Positions 17,165 through 26,397 of a DNA stretch of 64,000 nucleotides are shown here, piece by piece. Both the position numbers and the translations under genes were made by a program. Within the stretch, counting starts at the first letter, position 1, and each line of letters starts with the position of its first letter. This DNA is from Flavobacterium cerinum. Lineage in GTDB: Bacteria > Bacteroidota > Bacteroidia > Flavobacteriales > Flavobacteriaceae. The notes beneath the pieces were generated by a model. That model was not told where the DNA came from and ran no database searches. It saw nothing but the letters and a program-made list of their open reading frames with translations. The stretch covers positions 410,162-474,161 of the forward strand of contig NZ_SBII01000002.1 in NCBI RefSeq assembly GCF_004028155.1. Direction: 5' to 3'.

Positions 17165-18637
17165 ATGAGTAAGAATTTAACGAAACGATCAGAGGATTAT
17201 TCCAAATGGTATAATGAACTGGTTGTAAAAGCAGACCTTGCAGAAAATTCAGGGGTTAGGGGATGTATGGTTATAAAACCATACGGCTATGCAATTTGGG
17301 AAAAAATGCAGGCAGAACTTGATAAAAAGTTCAAAGAAACCGGTCATGAAAACGCTTATTTCCCGCTGTTCATACCCAAGTCTTATTTTAGCAAAGAAGC
17401 AAGCCACGTAGATGGTTTTGCTAAAGAGTGTGCCGTTGTTACTCACTACAGGCTAAGAACCGCAGAGGATGGATCTATTGAAGTAGACCCGGATGCTAAG
17501 CTGGAAGAAGAGCTTATTGTTAGACCAACATCTGAAACTATTATATGGGATACCTACAGGAAATGGATACAATCGTACCGCGACCTGCCGTTATTAATTA
17601 ACCAATGGGCTAATGTAGTGCGTTGGGAAATGAGAACAAGGTTGTTCTTAAGAACTGCCGAGTTCCTTTGGCAGGAGGGGCATACCGCTCATGCTACACA
17701 AAAGGAAGCTATTGCTGAGGCAGAACAAATGATGAATGTTTATGCAGACTTTGCTCAAAACTTTATGGCAATTCCGGTTGTTAAAGGAGTTAAAACAGCA
17801 AATGAGCGTTTTGCAGGTGCATTAGAAACCTATTGTATTGAAGCTTTAATGCAGGATGGTAAAGCACTTCAGGCAGGTACATCGCACTTCTTAGGTCAAA
17901 ATTTTGCTAAAGCATTTGATGTTAAGTTTGCCAACCAGGAAGGTAAGCAGGAATATGTATGGGCTACCTCATGGGGAGTTTCTACCCGTTTAATGGGTGC
18001 GCTTGTAATGACACACTCTGATGATAACGGACTGGTATTACCTCCAAACCTTGCGCCGATACAGGTGGTTATTGTGCCTATTTATAAAACCGATGAGCAG
18101 TTTGATGCAATATCAGAAACTGCAAAACAACTTATGGCTGATTTGAGGAAACTCAATATCACGGTTAAGTATGATAACAGGGAAACACATAAGCCGGGAT
18201 GGAAGTTTAATGAGTACGAACTTAAAGGCGTGCCTTTACGTGTCGCTATAGGCCCAAATGATCTTGCTAATGGAACTTTTGAAGTGGCCCGTAGGGATAC
18301 ATTAACAAAAGAAATCGTTACAAATACTGATATTGTACAGTATTTACAAGGTAAATTAGAGCAAATCCAGTCTGATATGTATAATAAGGCATTAGATTAC
18401 AGGGATTCTCATATTACAGAGGTAAATACTTTTGAAGAGTTTAAAGAGGTACTTGATACTAAAGCCGGCTTTGTTTCGGCTCATTGGGATGGTACACCTG
18501 AGACAGAAGAAAAGATCAAAGAACTAACAAAAGCAACAATTCGCTGTATAGCTTTAGACAGAGTTGAAGAAGCGGGAACCTGTGTGTTTACTGGGAATCA
18601 GTCTGTTGGAAGAGTGCTTTTTGCAAGGGCATATTAA
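17165..18637 (+). CDS. proS: prolyl-tRNA synthetase (short, archaeal/eukaryotic-like type)
   Basis: At 490 residues this is the short ProRS form that lacks the bacterial editing insertion. It begins [20 protein letters not shown] and shows class II core segments: [17 protein letters not shown], then [15 protein letters not shown] (motif 1 area), [12 protein letters not shown] and [24 protein letters not shown] (motif 2), and [13 protein letters not shown] with [22 protein letters not shown] (motif 3). The anticodon-binding and C-terminal domains follow. It charges tRNA-Pro. It is upstream of the two tRNA-Glu genes and rpsT. Confidence 0.96.
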   Translation: MSKNLTKRSEDYSKWYNELVVKADLAENSGVRGCMVIKPYGYAIWEKMQAELDKKFKETGHENAYFPLFIPKSYFSKEASHVDGFAKECAVVTHYRLRTAEDGSIEVDPDAKLEEELIVRPTSETIIWDTYRKWIQSYRDLPLLINQWANVVRWEMRTRLFLRTAEFLWQEGHTAHATQKEAIAEAEQMMNVYADFAQNFMAIPVVKGVKTANERFAGALETYCIEALMQDGKALQAGTSHFLGQNFAKAFDVKFANQEGKQEYVWATSWGVSTRLMGALVMTHSDDNGLVLPPNLAPIQVVIVPIYKTDEQFDAISETAKQLMADLRKLNITVKYDNRETHKPGWKFNEYELKGVPLRVAIGPNDLANGTFEVARRDTLTKEIVTNTDIVQYLQGKLEQIQSDMYNKALDYRDSHITEVNTFEEFKEVLDTKAGFVSAHWDGTPETEEKIKELTKATIRCIALDRVEEAGTCVFTGNQSVGRVLFARAY

Positions 18638-18673
18638 ATTTGAATTTTTTTTTAATTTTTTTTGTTTCGACTA

Positions 18674-18703
18674 TTGCGTAAGTAAAAAACAGTTGTATCT
18701 TTG
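18674..18703 (+). promoter_or_regulatory. promoter of the tRNA-Glu pair and rpsT
   Basis: TTG at 18674-18676 and TATCTTTG at 18696-18703 are separated by 19 bases, an exact fit to the Bacteroidetes promoter. Transcription would start about 15 bases before the first tRNA. The text TTTGCACCGCATTAGAG resembles the strong promoters near 63740. Confidence 0.8.
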
Positions 18704-18725
18704 CACCGCATTAGAGAAACAAAAT

Positions 18726-18797
18726 GGCCCGTTCGTCTATCGGTTAGGACGCCAGGTTTTCATCCTGGTAAGGGGGGTTCGATTCCCCCACGGGCTA
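18726..18797 (+). tRNA. tRNA-Glu (TTC)
   Basis: The 72-base cloverleaf has acceptor GGCCCGT/ACGGGCT, D-arm GTCT/GGAC, an anticodon stem CCAGG/CCTGG with loop TTTTCAT (anticodon TTC), T-arm GGGGG-TTCGATT-CCCCC and discriminator A. CCA is not encoded in full. Confidence 0.95.
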
Positions 18798-18814
18798 CAA
18801 AAATTTCAAACAAT

Positions 18815-18886
18815 GGTCCGTTCGTCTAGGGGTTAGGACGCCAGGTTTTCATCCTGGTAACAGGGGTTCGATTCCCCTACGGACTA
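18815..18886 (+). tRNA. tRNA-Glu (TTC), second copy
   Basis: This 72-base copy has acceptor GGTCCGT/ACGGACT, the identical anticodon arm (TTC), T-arm AGGGG-TTCGATT-CCCCT and discriminator A. It differs from the first copy in the acceptor, D-loop, variable loop and T stem with matched changes, so both look functional. Confidence 0.95.
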
Positions 18887-18925
18887 CAATTAAAACATTA
18901 ACAAAGTTATTTAAGTTAAGAAACA

Positions 18926-19180
18926 ATGGCAAATCATAAGTCAGCATTAAAAAGAATTAGAACAAGCGAGAAAAAAAGAGTTCTAAACAGATACCAGCAC
19001 AAAACTACACGTAATGCTATTAAAGCAATCCGTATAGCTACAGTTAAGAGTGAAGCTTCAGCAAAATTATCATCTGTTATTTCAATGATTGATAAATTAG
19101 CTAAAAAGAACATCATTCATGATAACAAGGCTTCAAACCTTAAATCAAAATTGACTAAACACGTAGCTTCACTTTCATAA
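18926..19180 (+). CDS. rpsT: 30S ribosomal protein S20
   Basis: The 84 residues start MANHKSALKRIRTSEKKRV, the S20 signature, and form the typical three-helix basic protein with DKLAKKNIIHDNKASNLKSKL. It binds 16S rRNA in the small subunit. It is probably co-transcribed with the two tRNA-Glu genes 40 bases upstream and is followed by a hairpin terminator. Confidence 0.97.
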   Translation: MANHKSALKRIRTSEKKRVLNRYQHKTTRNAIKAIRIATVKSEASAKLSSVISMIDKLAKKNIIHDNKASNLKSKLTKHVASLS

Positions 19181-19209
19181 GTAAAACCACGTTAGTTTAT
19201 AAAAAATAT

Positions 19210-19236
19210 AAAAGCTCTCAATTATGGGGGCTTTTG
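19210..19236 (+). terminator. terminator after rpsT
   Basis: AAAAGCTCTC and GGGGGCTTTT pair with two G-T wobbles around a six-base loop, 29 bases past the rpsT stop. Confidence 0.7.
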
Positions 19237-19451
19237 GCTTTACATATAGTGCCGATTTTATGAGGCATAATAAAATGTAAAGATTATAGGTTTTACAGGT
19301 GTTTTAAACGGAGTATCTCATTATAACAGCTTTAAATCTAGAATAAGAATGTAGCTGCTTTTAGTTATTCCAATCGCTATAGAATGAATGCGGGAGTTAT
19401 GTCATTTGGTCTTTAGGTTAAAAATTTATCCCTAAGATAGTATAAGATAAT
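19237..19451. other. intergenic, nothing recognised
   Basis: The rpsT and serine-hydrolase stops are 338 bases apart. Apart from the two terminator hairpins I see no coding frame, tRNA or clear structure. Confidence 0.5.
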
Positions 19452-19486
19452 AAAAAGGCTGTCTGAAAATTAGACAGCCTTTTTTA
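19452..19486 (-). terminator. terminator of the 19.5 kb serine hydrolase gene
   Basis: AAAAAGGCTGTCT and AGACAGCCTTTTT form a 13-base perfect stem around a seven-base loop with a T-tract on both strands. It lies 32 bases past the minus-strand stop. Confidence 0.92.
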
Positions 19487-19518
19487 TGATTTGCTTTGAT
19501 GAGGTTATTTTTAAATGT

Positions 19519-20847
19519 TTATTTCTTAGCTAAAAGAAATTTAGCTATTGCATGGTAAGCTGGCAGCGAGAAAGGATCATTAGCGCCATTTGCTGCTATA
19601 GGGTTTGATGCAAATCGTACAATTACCATTTCTGCTTTTGGATCTACATATATAACCTGTCCGTGTACACCACGTGCACAAAAAGCACCATGTTCGTTAT
19701 TTGTTATCCACCACATATCTCTATAACTCCATCCTTTTAATAAAGTATAACCCGCTTTTTCAAATGCTTTCTTATCGCCGCCTTTTTTAATATCGTCAAT
19801 TGCCGCTTTAGGGAGAATTTGTTGGCCGTTAGCATAACCGTTATCGAGGATCAATTGCCCAAAACGAGCCATATCACTCAATCCGAAATTCAATCCACCG
19901 CCAGCAAAAGGTGTGCCTGTAGCATCTACCGAGTAATAAGCATCCTGTTCTGTGCCCAGTTTTTTCCAGATGCGTTCAGATAGTACTTCGTTTATATGTT
20001 TCTTAGTAACGCGGGCAATTATCCAGCCCAATACATCAGAGTTTACTGTTTTGTAGCCAAAAGCTTCGCCATGTTTTCCTTTTTTAGTTACTGTGGGCAG
20101 GTATTCATAATACGATTTAGGACCTGTGTAATCTTTAGGTTTGGGTAACGGATTACCCGCCGCAGAGAATTTCCATATCTCAGCATTAGGATTGGTGTAG
20201 TCTTCGCTAAAGTTTAATGAGGTTGTCATGTCCAATACCTGTCTTACGGTAGCATCTCCAAAGGCAGAATTTTTTAATTCGGGAATATAATGTGCTACAT
20301 TTTGAGCAGGATCTATTAATCCTTCGGCTACCAGCATTGCTCCAAGCGTTCCTGTAAAAGATTTTGTTACAGACATTGCTGCATGCTGACCATCTTCCTG
20401 CAGTGCGCCCATATATTTTTCATACACTATTTTGCCTTTATGCATGATAACTACACCATCGGCATAGGTTTTTTGTAAAGATTCTTCCCATGTCATTGGC
20501 TTACTTTCTCCCAGTGGTGTAAAAGTTACGGCATCAATATCTTTAAGCAGGTTTTTTTGGAGTAGGACAGAATTTCCCAACCCGCGCGATACATTTACAG
20601 TTGGCATGAACTCACGCATGTGTGCTACACTCCATCGCATACCTGGAAACTGAAAAAAACTGCCGTCTTCAAAGCGCAAAATACGATTTGCCGGAGGTGG
20701 TGAGCCTACCATCCATCCCATTTTAATAGGGTCGCTTTCCTGTGCGTTTAAAAAGGTTGTTTTTTCCTGTGCATTTGCACTATAACATCCTAAAGTGATC
20801 AGGCTTAAAAATAGTAAAGAACGATGGTATAAGGAACTCTGTTTCAT
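19519..20847 (-). CDS. secreted serine hydrolase, NylB-like class C beta-lactamase fold
   Basis: The 442 residues begin with a signal peptide ending YSANAQ. The nucleophile motif is S159-V-T-K162 (AAMSVTKSF) and the second-motif region reads FGYKTVNSDVLGW. The distal GAFCARGVHGQVIYVDPKAEM matches the HGQ-type third motif of 6-aminohexanoate-dimer hydrolases and related EstB-like esterases, so a peptidase or amide hydrolase role is likelier than antibiotic resistance. It is an isolated gene followed by a strong terminator. The substrate cannot be inferred. Confidence 0.87.
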   Translation of the reverse strand: MKQSSLYHRSLLFLSLITLGCYSANAQEKTTFLNAQESDPIKMGWMVGSPPPANRILRFEDGSFFQFPGMRWSVAHMREFMPTVNVSRGLGNSVLLQKNLLKDIDAVTFTPLGESKPMTWEESLQKTYADGVVIMHKGKIVYEKYMGALQEDGQHAAMSVTKSFTGTLGAMLVAEGLIDPAQNVAHYIPELKNSAFGDATVRQVLDMTTSLNFSEDYTNPNAEIWKFSAAGNPLPKPKDYTGPKSYYEYLPTVTKKGKHGEAFGYKTVNSDVLGWIIARVTKKHINEVLSERIWKKLGTEQDAYYSVDATGTPFAGGGLNFGLSDMARFGQLILDNGYANGQQILPKAAIDDIKKGGDKKAFEKAGYTLLKGWSYRDMWWITNNEHGAFCARGVHGQVIYVDPKAEMVIVRFASNPIAANGANDPFSLPAYHAIAKFLLAKK

Positions 20848-21133
20848 GTTGTCTTATTTAAATTGGAAACAAGGCGGGCATCAGTATTGATATATCTTAA
20901 ATGGTAAGAGTGTCAATTGTATTAAAGTTAAGGCTTTTTATAATGACAGATATTATAATGTAAGTAAAAAATTACCAGAATTGATTAAAAATGAAGTGGT
21001 TTTGTGGTTTTAACTGCCTCGATGAGTGATTTTAAGGATAATAAAAGGAAAGCAATTTATAGTTATTAAAACAATTGTACTTTTATAACTCAGAAATTGA
21101 TAACCTTTTCTTCTAATTTACTCATAATGCTAA

Positions 21134-21694
21134 ATGAATATTGACCAAATTATAGATAATATATATTGTATTCCTGAAACTTCGAGATTACTGCTCAAAG
21201 AAAACATTAACGAAGTCAGGCTGCCAAAAGGCTATCTTTTATTTAAAGCAGATAAAGTAGAAACGGCAGTGTATTTTATAAAAAGAGGCATTGCCAGGGC
21301 ATACACCTATCAGAATGATAATGAGATAACATTTTGGTTTGGTAAGGAAGGAGATACTATTATATCCATGAAAAGTTATGTAGAAAATAAAAAGGGATAT
21401 GAAAATGTAGATCTTTTAGAAGAGTGCGATCTGTATGAGTTAAAAACCACAAATTTGCAAAAGCTGTTTGATAAAGATATTCACATTGCAAATTGGGGAA
21501 GAAAGTTTGCCGAAAAAGAACTTATAAAGACTGAAGAACGCCTTATATCAAGACAGTTTCAAACAGCATCAAAAAGGTATAAGCAGTTGCTTACTGATAA
21601 TCCGGATTTGCTGCAAAGAGTGCAATTGAGCCATCTCGCGTCTTATTTGGGTATTACACAGGTTAGCTTAAGCCGGATCAGGGCGGAGAAATAA
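21134..21694 (+). CDS. Crp/Fnr family transcriptional regulator
   Basis: The 186-residue protein has an N-terminal cyclic-nucleotide-binding fold (LLFKADKVETAVYFIKRGIARAYT, EITFWFGKEGDTI) and a short C-terminal helix-turn-helix (LSHLASYLGITQVSLSRIRAEK) that ends straight after the recognition helix, as is usual in small Bacteroidetes members. The Arg and Glu needed for cAMP are not obvious, so the effector is unknown. It starts 80 bases upstream of an SMR pump gene on the same strand and may control it. Confidence 0.88.
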   Translation: MNIDQIIDNIYCIPETSRLLLKENINEVRLPKGYLLFKADKVETAVYFIKRGIARAYTYQNDNEITFWFGKEGDTIISMKSYVENKKGYENVDLLEECDLYELKTTNLQKLFDKDIHIANWGRKFAEKELIKTEERLISRQFQTASKRYKQLLTDNPDLLQRVQLSHLASYLGITQVSLSRIRAEK

Positions 21695-21774
21695 AGTCAA
21701 AACGGATTCTTTTTTAACATTTGTAAAATTATTAACCAAAATGTTTCAGGACATTTGTCAAAAATTTTTACACC

Positions 21775-22101
21775 ATGAATTGGATATTATTAATTATTGC
21801 AGGATTATTTGAAGTAGTATTTGCCTTTTGTTTAGGTAAAGCAAAAGACGCATCAGGAAACGATGTTTACTGGTGGTATACCGGGTTTTTTGTAGCTTTG
21901 GTTATCAGTATGGGACTACTAATTAAAGTAACACAAAATTTACCTATAGGAACGGCCTATGCAGTATGGACAGGTATTGGAGCTGTTGGTACAGTTTTAA
22001 TGGGTATTTTAGTATTTAAAGACCCGGCAAACTTTTGGAGAATATTTTTTATTTTTACATTAATAGGTTCAATTATAGGTCTTAAAGCGGTTTCTCATTA
22101 A
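21775..22101 (+). CDS. small multidrug resistance family transporter, SugE/Gdx type
   Basis: The 108 residues form four transmembrane helices with the conserved membrane glutamate in TM1 (LIIAGLFEVVFAF, Glu13), and GTAYAVWTGIGAVGTVLMG, the signature shared with SugE/Gdx guanidinium exporters rather than EmrE. It works as an antiparallel dimer exchanging cation for protons. It is preceded by the Crp-type gene and followed by a strong hairpin terminator. The 80-base leader is too short to hold the known guanidine riboswitches, and I see no such structure. Confidence 0.88.
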   Translation: MNWILLIIAGLFEVVFAFCLGKAKDASGNDVYWWYTGFFVALVISMGLLIKVTQNLPIGTAYAVWTGIGAVGTVLMGILVFKDPANFWRIFFIFTLIGSIIGLKAVSH

Positions 22102-22130
22102 AAGATAAACAATACTAGTTTAAAATATAC

Positions 22131-22177
22131 AGCCATCTTAAAATTAAAGAATTCTTTAGTTTTAAGGTGGTTTTTTT
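22131..22177 (+). terminator. terminator after the SMR gene
   Basis: CCATCTTAAAA and TTTTAAGGTGG pair with an inner AAAGAATTCTTT palindrome and are followed by seven T. It lies 30 bases past the stop. Confidence 0.88.
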
Positions 22178-22440
22178 GGGATACAGGTAAAAATACCTGG
22201 AATAATAATAGCGTATTTATACGTATACCTAGTGTTTTTATTTATTCTACTTTCGCAATGGTAAGTAAAAAGTATATAATTGAATGATCTTTCTTGGGGA
22301 ATAATGCTTATTCCATATTCAGTATTCTTCAGAATTTCAGTTTGAGGTTGTATACAAATTTAACGGAATTCGAGTCGGTTAAATTTTGATGTCAATCATT
22401 CTATGTGTGTAGTGATTGAGCAATCGTTTTGTAAATCCTA
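22178..22440. other. intergenic, nothing recognised
   Basis: The gap between the SMR and serine-hydrolase genes is 396 bases and holds two terminators; I see no gene or clear motif between them. Confidence 0.5.
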
Positions 22441-22477
22441 AAAGCCTTTTAAATCAAATGATTTAGAGGCTTTTTTT
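22441..22477 (-). terminator. terminator of the 22.5 kb serine hydrolase gene
   Basis: On the minus strand AAAGCCTCTAAATCA and TGATTTAAAAGGCTTT pair imperfectly around a short loop. It lies 20 bases past the stop. Confidence 0.7.
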
Positions 22478-22497
22478 ATTAACGGTACTAATATCTT

Positions 22498-23976
22498 CTA
22501 TTTTGTCTCTAGCTTTTTAAGAATATTAGAAGCATTAGTATTATGAGGGTCTAATTCTAATGAACGTTTGTAGTTTTCTATGGCACTTTTACGGTTACCC
22601 ATAAGTTCATACACTTCTCCAAGGCTGTCATATGTATTTCCGCTTTGTGGATATAGTTTTACATTGAGTTTAAAAATATGGAATGCTTCTGCTTTTTTAT
22701 CCTGTCTTAGTAATTTATAACCCCAGTCATTCAATTCATTTTCAGTTAGCTTAAATGAGGCGTCTTTCTTTTTTAGCTTTACTGCTATTTCAGAAGCCTT
22801 ATCATACCCTTTTTTGAGTAATTCGGTTCTGAGCTTTTTAGCGGAAGCAGATAATCCAAAGCCATTGGATTCTTTCATGTCAGGAATATAGTATGCTGCA
22901 ATTTTGTCAATAAACCATTCCGGGTCAGATCCCTGTAAATTGGTCAGTACAACAATAGATAGATCATCATTCAGGTAAGTGAAAAAAGCAGACCTTCTGC
23001 CTCCTAGCGGACCTACTGCCGGATGTTCGTGTCTTGTAACGGTTGGCCATCCCAATGCATAACCATTGGTCAGGCTGTTAGAACCACCAACACCACCATT
23101 GTTTAATATTGCCGGAGTCCATAATAAGTTTAGGCTTTCTTTTTGTTTCAGTAAGGTGCCATCCTGAACGGCTATAATCCATTTTGCCATTTCTGTAGCG
23201 GTAGACAGTATGCCTGTTGCTGTCCTGAAGAAAACAGGAAAGCCAACATAAGTGTTTTTAAGGTCATTACTGCTTACCCATCTTCCATCTATGTTTTTAA
23301 TGGTTGTGTAAGAACCTGCATAATGAGGGATGATATCATAAGAATCTCCAAAACAGGTTTGTTTCATACCAACAATCTTAAACTGTCTTTCTTCTATAAA
23401 TTTTGTAAAATGCATTCCGCTTAATTTGGATATTATTTGTCCCAAAAGCACATATCCGGATTGATTATAACTGAATTTTTCTCCGGGTTTAAATTCCATT
23501 GGAAGAGTCTTAACGATTTCCCACGCTGATTCTTCATCTCCATTACCTACTACACGTTCGGCAGCATCTATAATGTTTGGAATCCCAGAGGTATGGGTTA
23601 ATAGTTGCTGTAAAGTTAGGTTTTGCCATGCAGCAGGTAAATTATCTAAATGGCGTGATAACGGATCGTCAATTTTTAGCTTTCCTTCCTCGGCCAGTTG
23701 CATAATGGCTATACCAGTAAATACTTTGGTTATAGAGTTAATAGAAAAAACACTTTCATTTGTTACCGATACATCATGTTCAATATTTGCCAGTCCATAG
23801 TTTCCTGTTTTTATAATTTGCCCCTTTTTGATAACAGCCAGCTGTAATCCCGGAATATGTAACTCCTGCATTTTTTGCTGCAGAAATATATCGATACTAT
23901 CTTTTGTTTGCTGTGCCTGCGTTAAAAAAGAGATGCTTAATAAAAGAATATAAAAGTGCTTTTTAAGGATAACCAT
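22498..23976 (-). CDS. secreted serine hydrolase with C-terminal TPR repeats
   Basis: The 492 residues have a signal peptide ending FLTQAQQ. The class C beta-lactamase-type domain (about 25-350) carries S81-I-T-K84 and FSYNQSGYVLLG, where the usual YSN second motif reads YNQ. VGPLGGRRSAFFTY marks the third-motif strand. From about 390 to the end two tetratricopeptide-like units follow (AEAFHIFKLNVKLYPQS, YDSLGEVYELMGNRKSAIENYKRSLELDP). The TPR tail suggests docking to a partner. It is probably a periplasmic peptidase or esterase. It is divergent from the AraC regulator gene 142 bases away. Confidence 0.87.
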   Translation of the reverse strand: MVILKKHFYILLLSISFLTQAQQTKDSIDIFLQQKMQELHIPGLQLAVIKKGQIIKTGNYGLANIEHDVSVTNESVFSINSITKVFTGIAIMQLAEEGKLKIDDPLSRHLDNLPAAWQNLTLQQLLTHTSGIPNIIDAAERVVGNGDEESAWEIVKTLPMEFKPGEKFSYNQSGYVLLGQIISKLSGMHFTKFIEERQFKIVGMKQTCFGDSYDIIPHYAGSYTTIKNIDGRWVSSNDLKNTYVGFPVFFRTATGILSTATEMAKWIIAVQDGTLLKQKESLNLLWTPAILNNGGVGGSNSLTNGYALGWPTVTRHEHPAVGPLGGRRSAFFTYLNDDLSIVVLTNLQGSDPEWFIDKIAAYYIPDMKESNGFGLSASAKKLRTELLKKGYDKASEIAVKLKKKDASFKLTENELNDWGYKLLRQDKKAEAFHIFKLNVKLYPQSGNTYDSLGEVYELMGNRKSAIENYKRSLELDPHNTNASNILKKLETK

Positions 23977-24118
23977 AATTATGTAGGTATAAAATGGGTT
24001 TTTTAGTATAACTAAAAGACTCTATGAATGCTGCAATTGTTACAGTGAAATTTTAATAAAGGTAAAATTTAAATAGAGATACCATGATGAGAAATTTATA
24101 TATCTTGTAGGTTATATA

Positions 24119-24952
24119 ATGAACCAGGAGTTTCCCATATTAGAATTAGAGAATTTTAGATTCAACGAACTGTCCGATATCTTTATGTTGGATCACGTTA
24201 CACATGGCAATCATCAGATAACCGGGCATAAGCATGATTTTTATTTGTTCTTCCTGATCGAGCAAAGCAATGGGACTCATAGTATTGATTTTGTAGATTA
24301 TCCTGTTTGCAATTACCAGCTTCATATTTTACTGCCGGGGCAGGTACATGCATGGAGTTTAGCAAAAGATACTAAAGGTTATCAATTGATGATCAGCAAA
24401 AAAGTATTTGAAACATTTGCACACTATCTGCAGTTTTCTCCGATGCCCCAATTTAACCATCCGGTTTTGTCTTTAACCGAAACGTCTTATCGTTTATTGG
24501 ATAGCGAGTTTAAACAACTTAATGCCGAGCTTGAAAAAGAGAAGTTGTACTGGGATATTATTTACCTCAGATGCAGGCTGATCGTACAATTGGCAGTCCG
24601 GGACATAGAAGAGGAGTTCAAGGATTTGGATATGCTTAAATCGAATCCTATTATTGTTCGTTATATTAAACTGGTTGATGATTATTACAAGCAGGAGAAG
24701 TCGGTTTCTTTTTATGCCGGACATTTAAATATTACGCCAAATTACCTGAATATACTCTGTAGAAAATACACGAAGATTTCTGCTAATACCATTATTCAAA
24801 ACCGTGTGTTACTGGAATCGAAACGTTTATTGCGTATATCTGAAATGACAATTAAAGAGATTGCCTATCATTTAGGATTTAATGACCTGGCTTATTTTTC
24901 TAACTTCTTTAAAGCCAAAACGGGAGAGTCACCTCGGTTATTTCGGAGTTAG
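24119..24952 (+). CDS. AraC family transcriptional regulator
   Basis: The 277 residues have an N-terminal cupin-like sensing domain (HVTHGNHQITGHKHDFYLFFLI, LLPGQVHAW) and a C-terminal AraC HTH pair (about 180-277) with YAGHLNITPNYLNILCRKYT and TIKEIAYHLGFNDLAYFSNFFKAKTGESPRLFR, which is the family signature. It is divergent from the TPR serine hydrolase and 95 bases upstream of the amidohydrolase-ankyrin pair, so either could be its target. The effector is unknown. Confidence 0.92.
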   Translation: MNQEFPILELENFRFNELSDIFMLDHVTHGNHQITGHKHDFYLFFLIEQSNGTHSIDFVDYPVCNYQLHILLPGQVHAWSLAKDTKGYQLMISKKVFETFAHYLQFSPMPQFNHPVLSLTETSYRLLDSEFKQLNAELEKEKLYWDIIYLRCRLIVQLAVRDIEEEFKDLDMLKSNPIIVRYIKLVDDYYKQEKSVSFYAGHLNITPNYLNILCRKYTKISANTIIQNRVLLESKRLLRISEMTIKEIAYHLGFNDLAYFSNFFKAKTGESPRLFRS

Positions 24953-25047
24953 TTATAAAAATTACAAGTTATAGTATCGTTTTTATAAGTTTACTGCTGT
25001 TACAGCCTTTTATCTTTGTATCAGTATTTTTAGTAAACAATAAAGCT

Positions 25048-26388
25048 ATGAGTAGAGAAGATTTAAGCAGGAGAAAGTTTATCCAACAGGCAGGCGGAGT
25101 AGTGGGATATGGTGCATTGGCCAGTATTATCCCGGAGTCTATTTTAGATATCCCGGATCTTAATAAAGCACCACAACAAAGTACGGATGAACTTATCTTT
25201 AAAAACGTTAGGTTAGAAACCGGATTCATCAGGGATGAATTTGAAGTAACCGCCACTAAAACCGAGTTGTTTTCTTTAGTAGTGCAAAATGGTAAAATAA
25301 AAGCGATTAAGCCTAATACTAACAATACAGCTGCTATTGATGCTAAAGGATATCTGCTTATGCCTGCCTTGAAAGATATGCATATCCACCTTGATAAAAC
25401 CTACTATGGCGGACCTTGGAAGGCATGCTCTAAAAGGCAAAGATCTGTTACAGATATGATCGCATTAGAAGAAAAAATAATGCCGGGTATGCTGGAAACA
25501 TCGACCTATCGTGGTGAAAAGCTTATAGAATTATTACAATCCAAAGGTTCCAACTTTGCGAGAAGCCACAATAACATTGAACCTACTTCAAAACTAAATA
25601 CATTAAAGAACCTGTATAAAGCTATCGAAAATAAAAAAGACAGCTTTGATACAGAGATCGTTGCTTTTCCGCAGCACGGACTTTCTAAATCGAAAGAACT
25701 GATGAAAGAGGCAGCTCAAATGGATATCGACTTTATTGGCGGGTTAGATCCTTTTTCGATTGATGGCAGTATAGAAAAGTCATTGGATTTTACTATTCAG
25801 CTGGCACTGGATCATAACAGAGGGATCGATATCCACTTGCATGAAAGCGGTAAAACCGGAATGGACACCATTCAGTATCTTATGAAAAGGGTAAATGAAA
25901 ATCCGGTTTTAAAAGGGAAGACATTTTTAAGCCATTGTTATATTTTAGGAAAGCTCGATGATAAAGAGCTTGAAGCAACTTCGAAGGAATTGGCCAATGC
26001 ACAGATAGGGGTGATCTCTACCATTCCTTTTGGAAAACTGATCATGCCTATACCAACCTTGCAAAAGCACGGTGTAAATGTTATGACAGGAACAGACAGC
26101 GTTATCGATCACTGGAATCCGTTTGGAACAGGAAGTATACTTCAAAAAGCCAACCTGATGGCGCAGCTTTATGGCTATTCTACCGAGTTGGAACTGTCAA
26201 GATGTTTAGGTATTGGTACAAATGGCGTATTGGCATTAGATAATGATGGAAAACAGCAATGGCCTAAAGTGGGAGATAAAGCCGACTTTAATCTTGTTGA
26301 TGCCAGCTGTTCTGCAGAGGTTGTAGCACGTGTATCTACTATAAAAGCATTATACCATAACGGTAAGCTGGTTTATCAGGATAAATAA
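25048..26388 (+). CDS. Tat-exported amidohydrolase, cytosine deaminase-like
   Basis: The 446 residues begin with a twin-arginine signal (LSRRKFIQQAGGVVG), so the enzyme is exported folded. The amidohydrolase fold shows HIHLDKTYYGG (first metal His pair), HNNIEPTS, DIHLHESGKTG, FLSHCYILG and TGTDSVIDHWNPFGTG, the last with the catalytic Asp; HxHLDK and the HWNPFG segment are typical of the CodA-like deaminase group. A TATCTTTG -7 box at 25011-25018 lies 29 bases before the ATG. The substrate is a cyclic amide or amine but is not determined. It is nine bases from the ankyrin gene, so co-transcribed. Confidence 0.87.
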   Translation: MSREDLSRRKFIQQAGGVVGYGALASIIPESILDIPDLNKAPQQSTDELIFKNVRLETGFIRDEFEVTATKTELFSLVVQNGKIKAIKPNTNNTAAIDAKGYLLMPALKDMHIHLDKTYYGGPWKACSKRQRSVTDMIALEEKIMPGMLETSTYRGEKLIELLQSKGSNFARSHNNIEPTSKLNTLKNLYKAIENKKDSFDTEIVAFPQHGLSKSKELMKEAAQMDIDFIGGLDPFSIDGSIEKSLDFTIQLALDHNRGIDIHLHESGKTGMDTIQYLMKRVNENPVLKGKTFLSHCYILGKLDDKELEATSKELANAQIGVISTIPFGKLIMPIPTLQKHGVNVMTGTDSVIDHWNPFGTGSILQKANLMAQLYGYSTELELSRCLGIGTNGVLALDNDGKQQWPKVGDKADFNLVDASCSAEVVARVSTIKALYHNGKLVYQDK

Positions 26389-26397
26389 TCCTTAAAT

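Noticed and set aside
21695..21774. Guanidine riboswitch upstream of the SMR gene
   Set aside because: Only 80 bases separate it from the regulator gene and I see no conserved stem arrangement.
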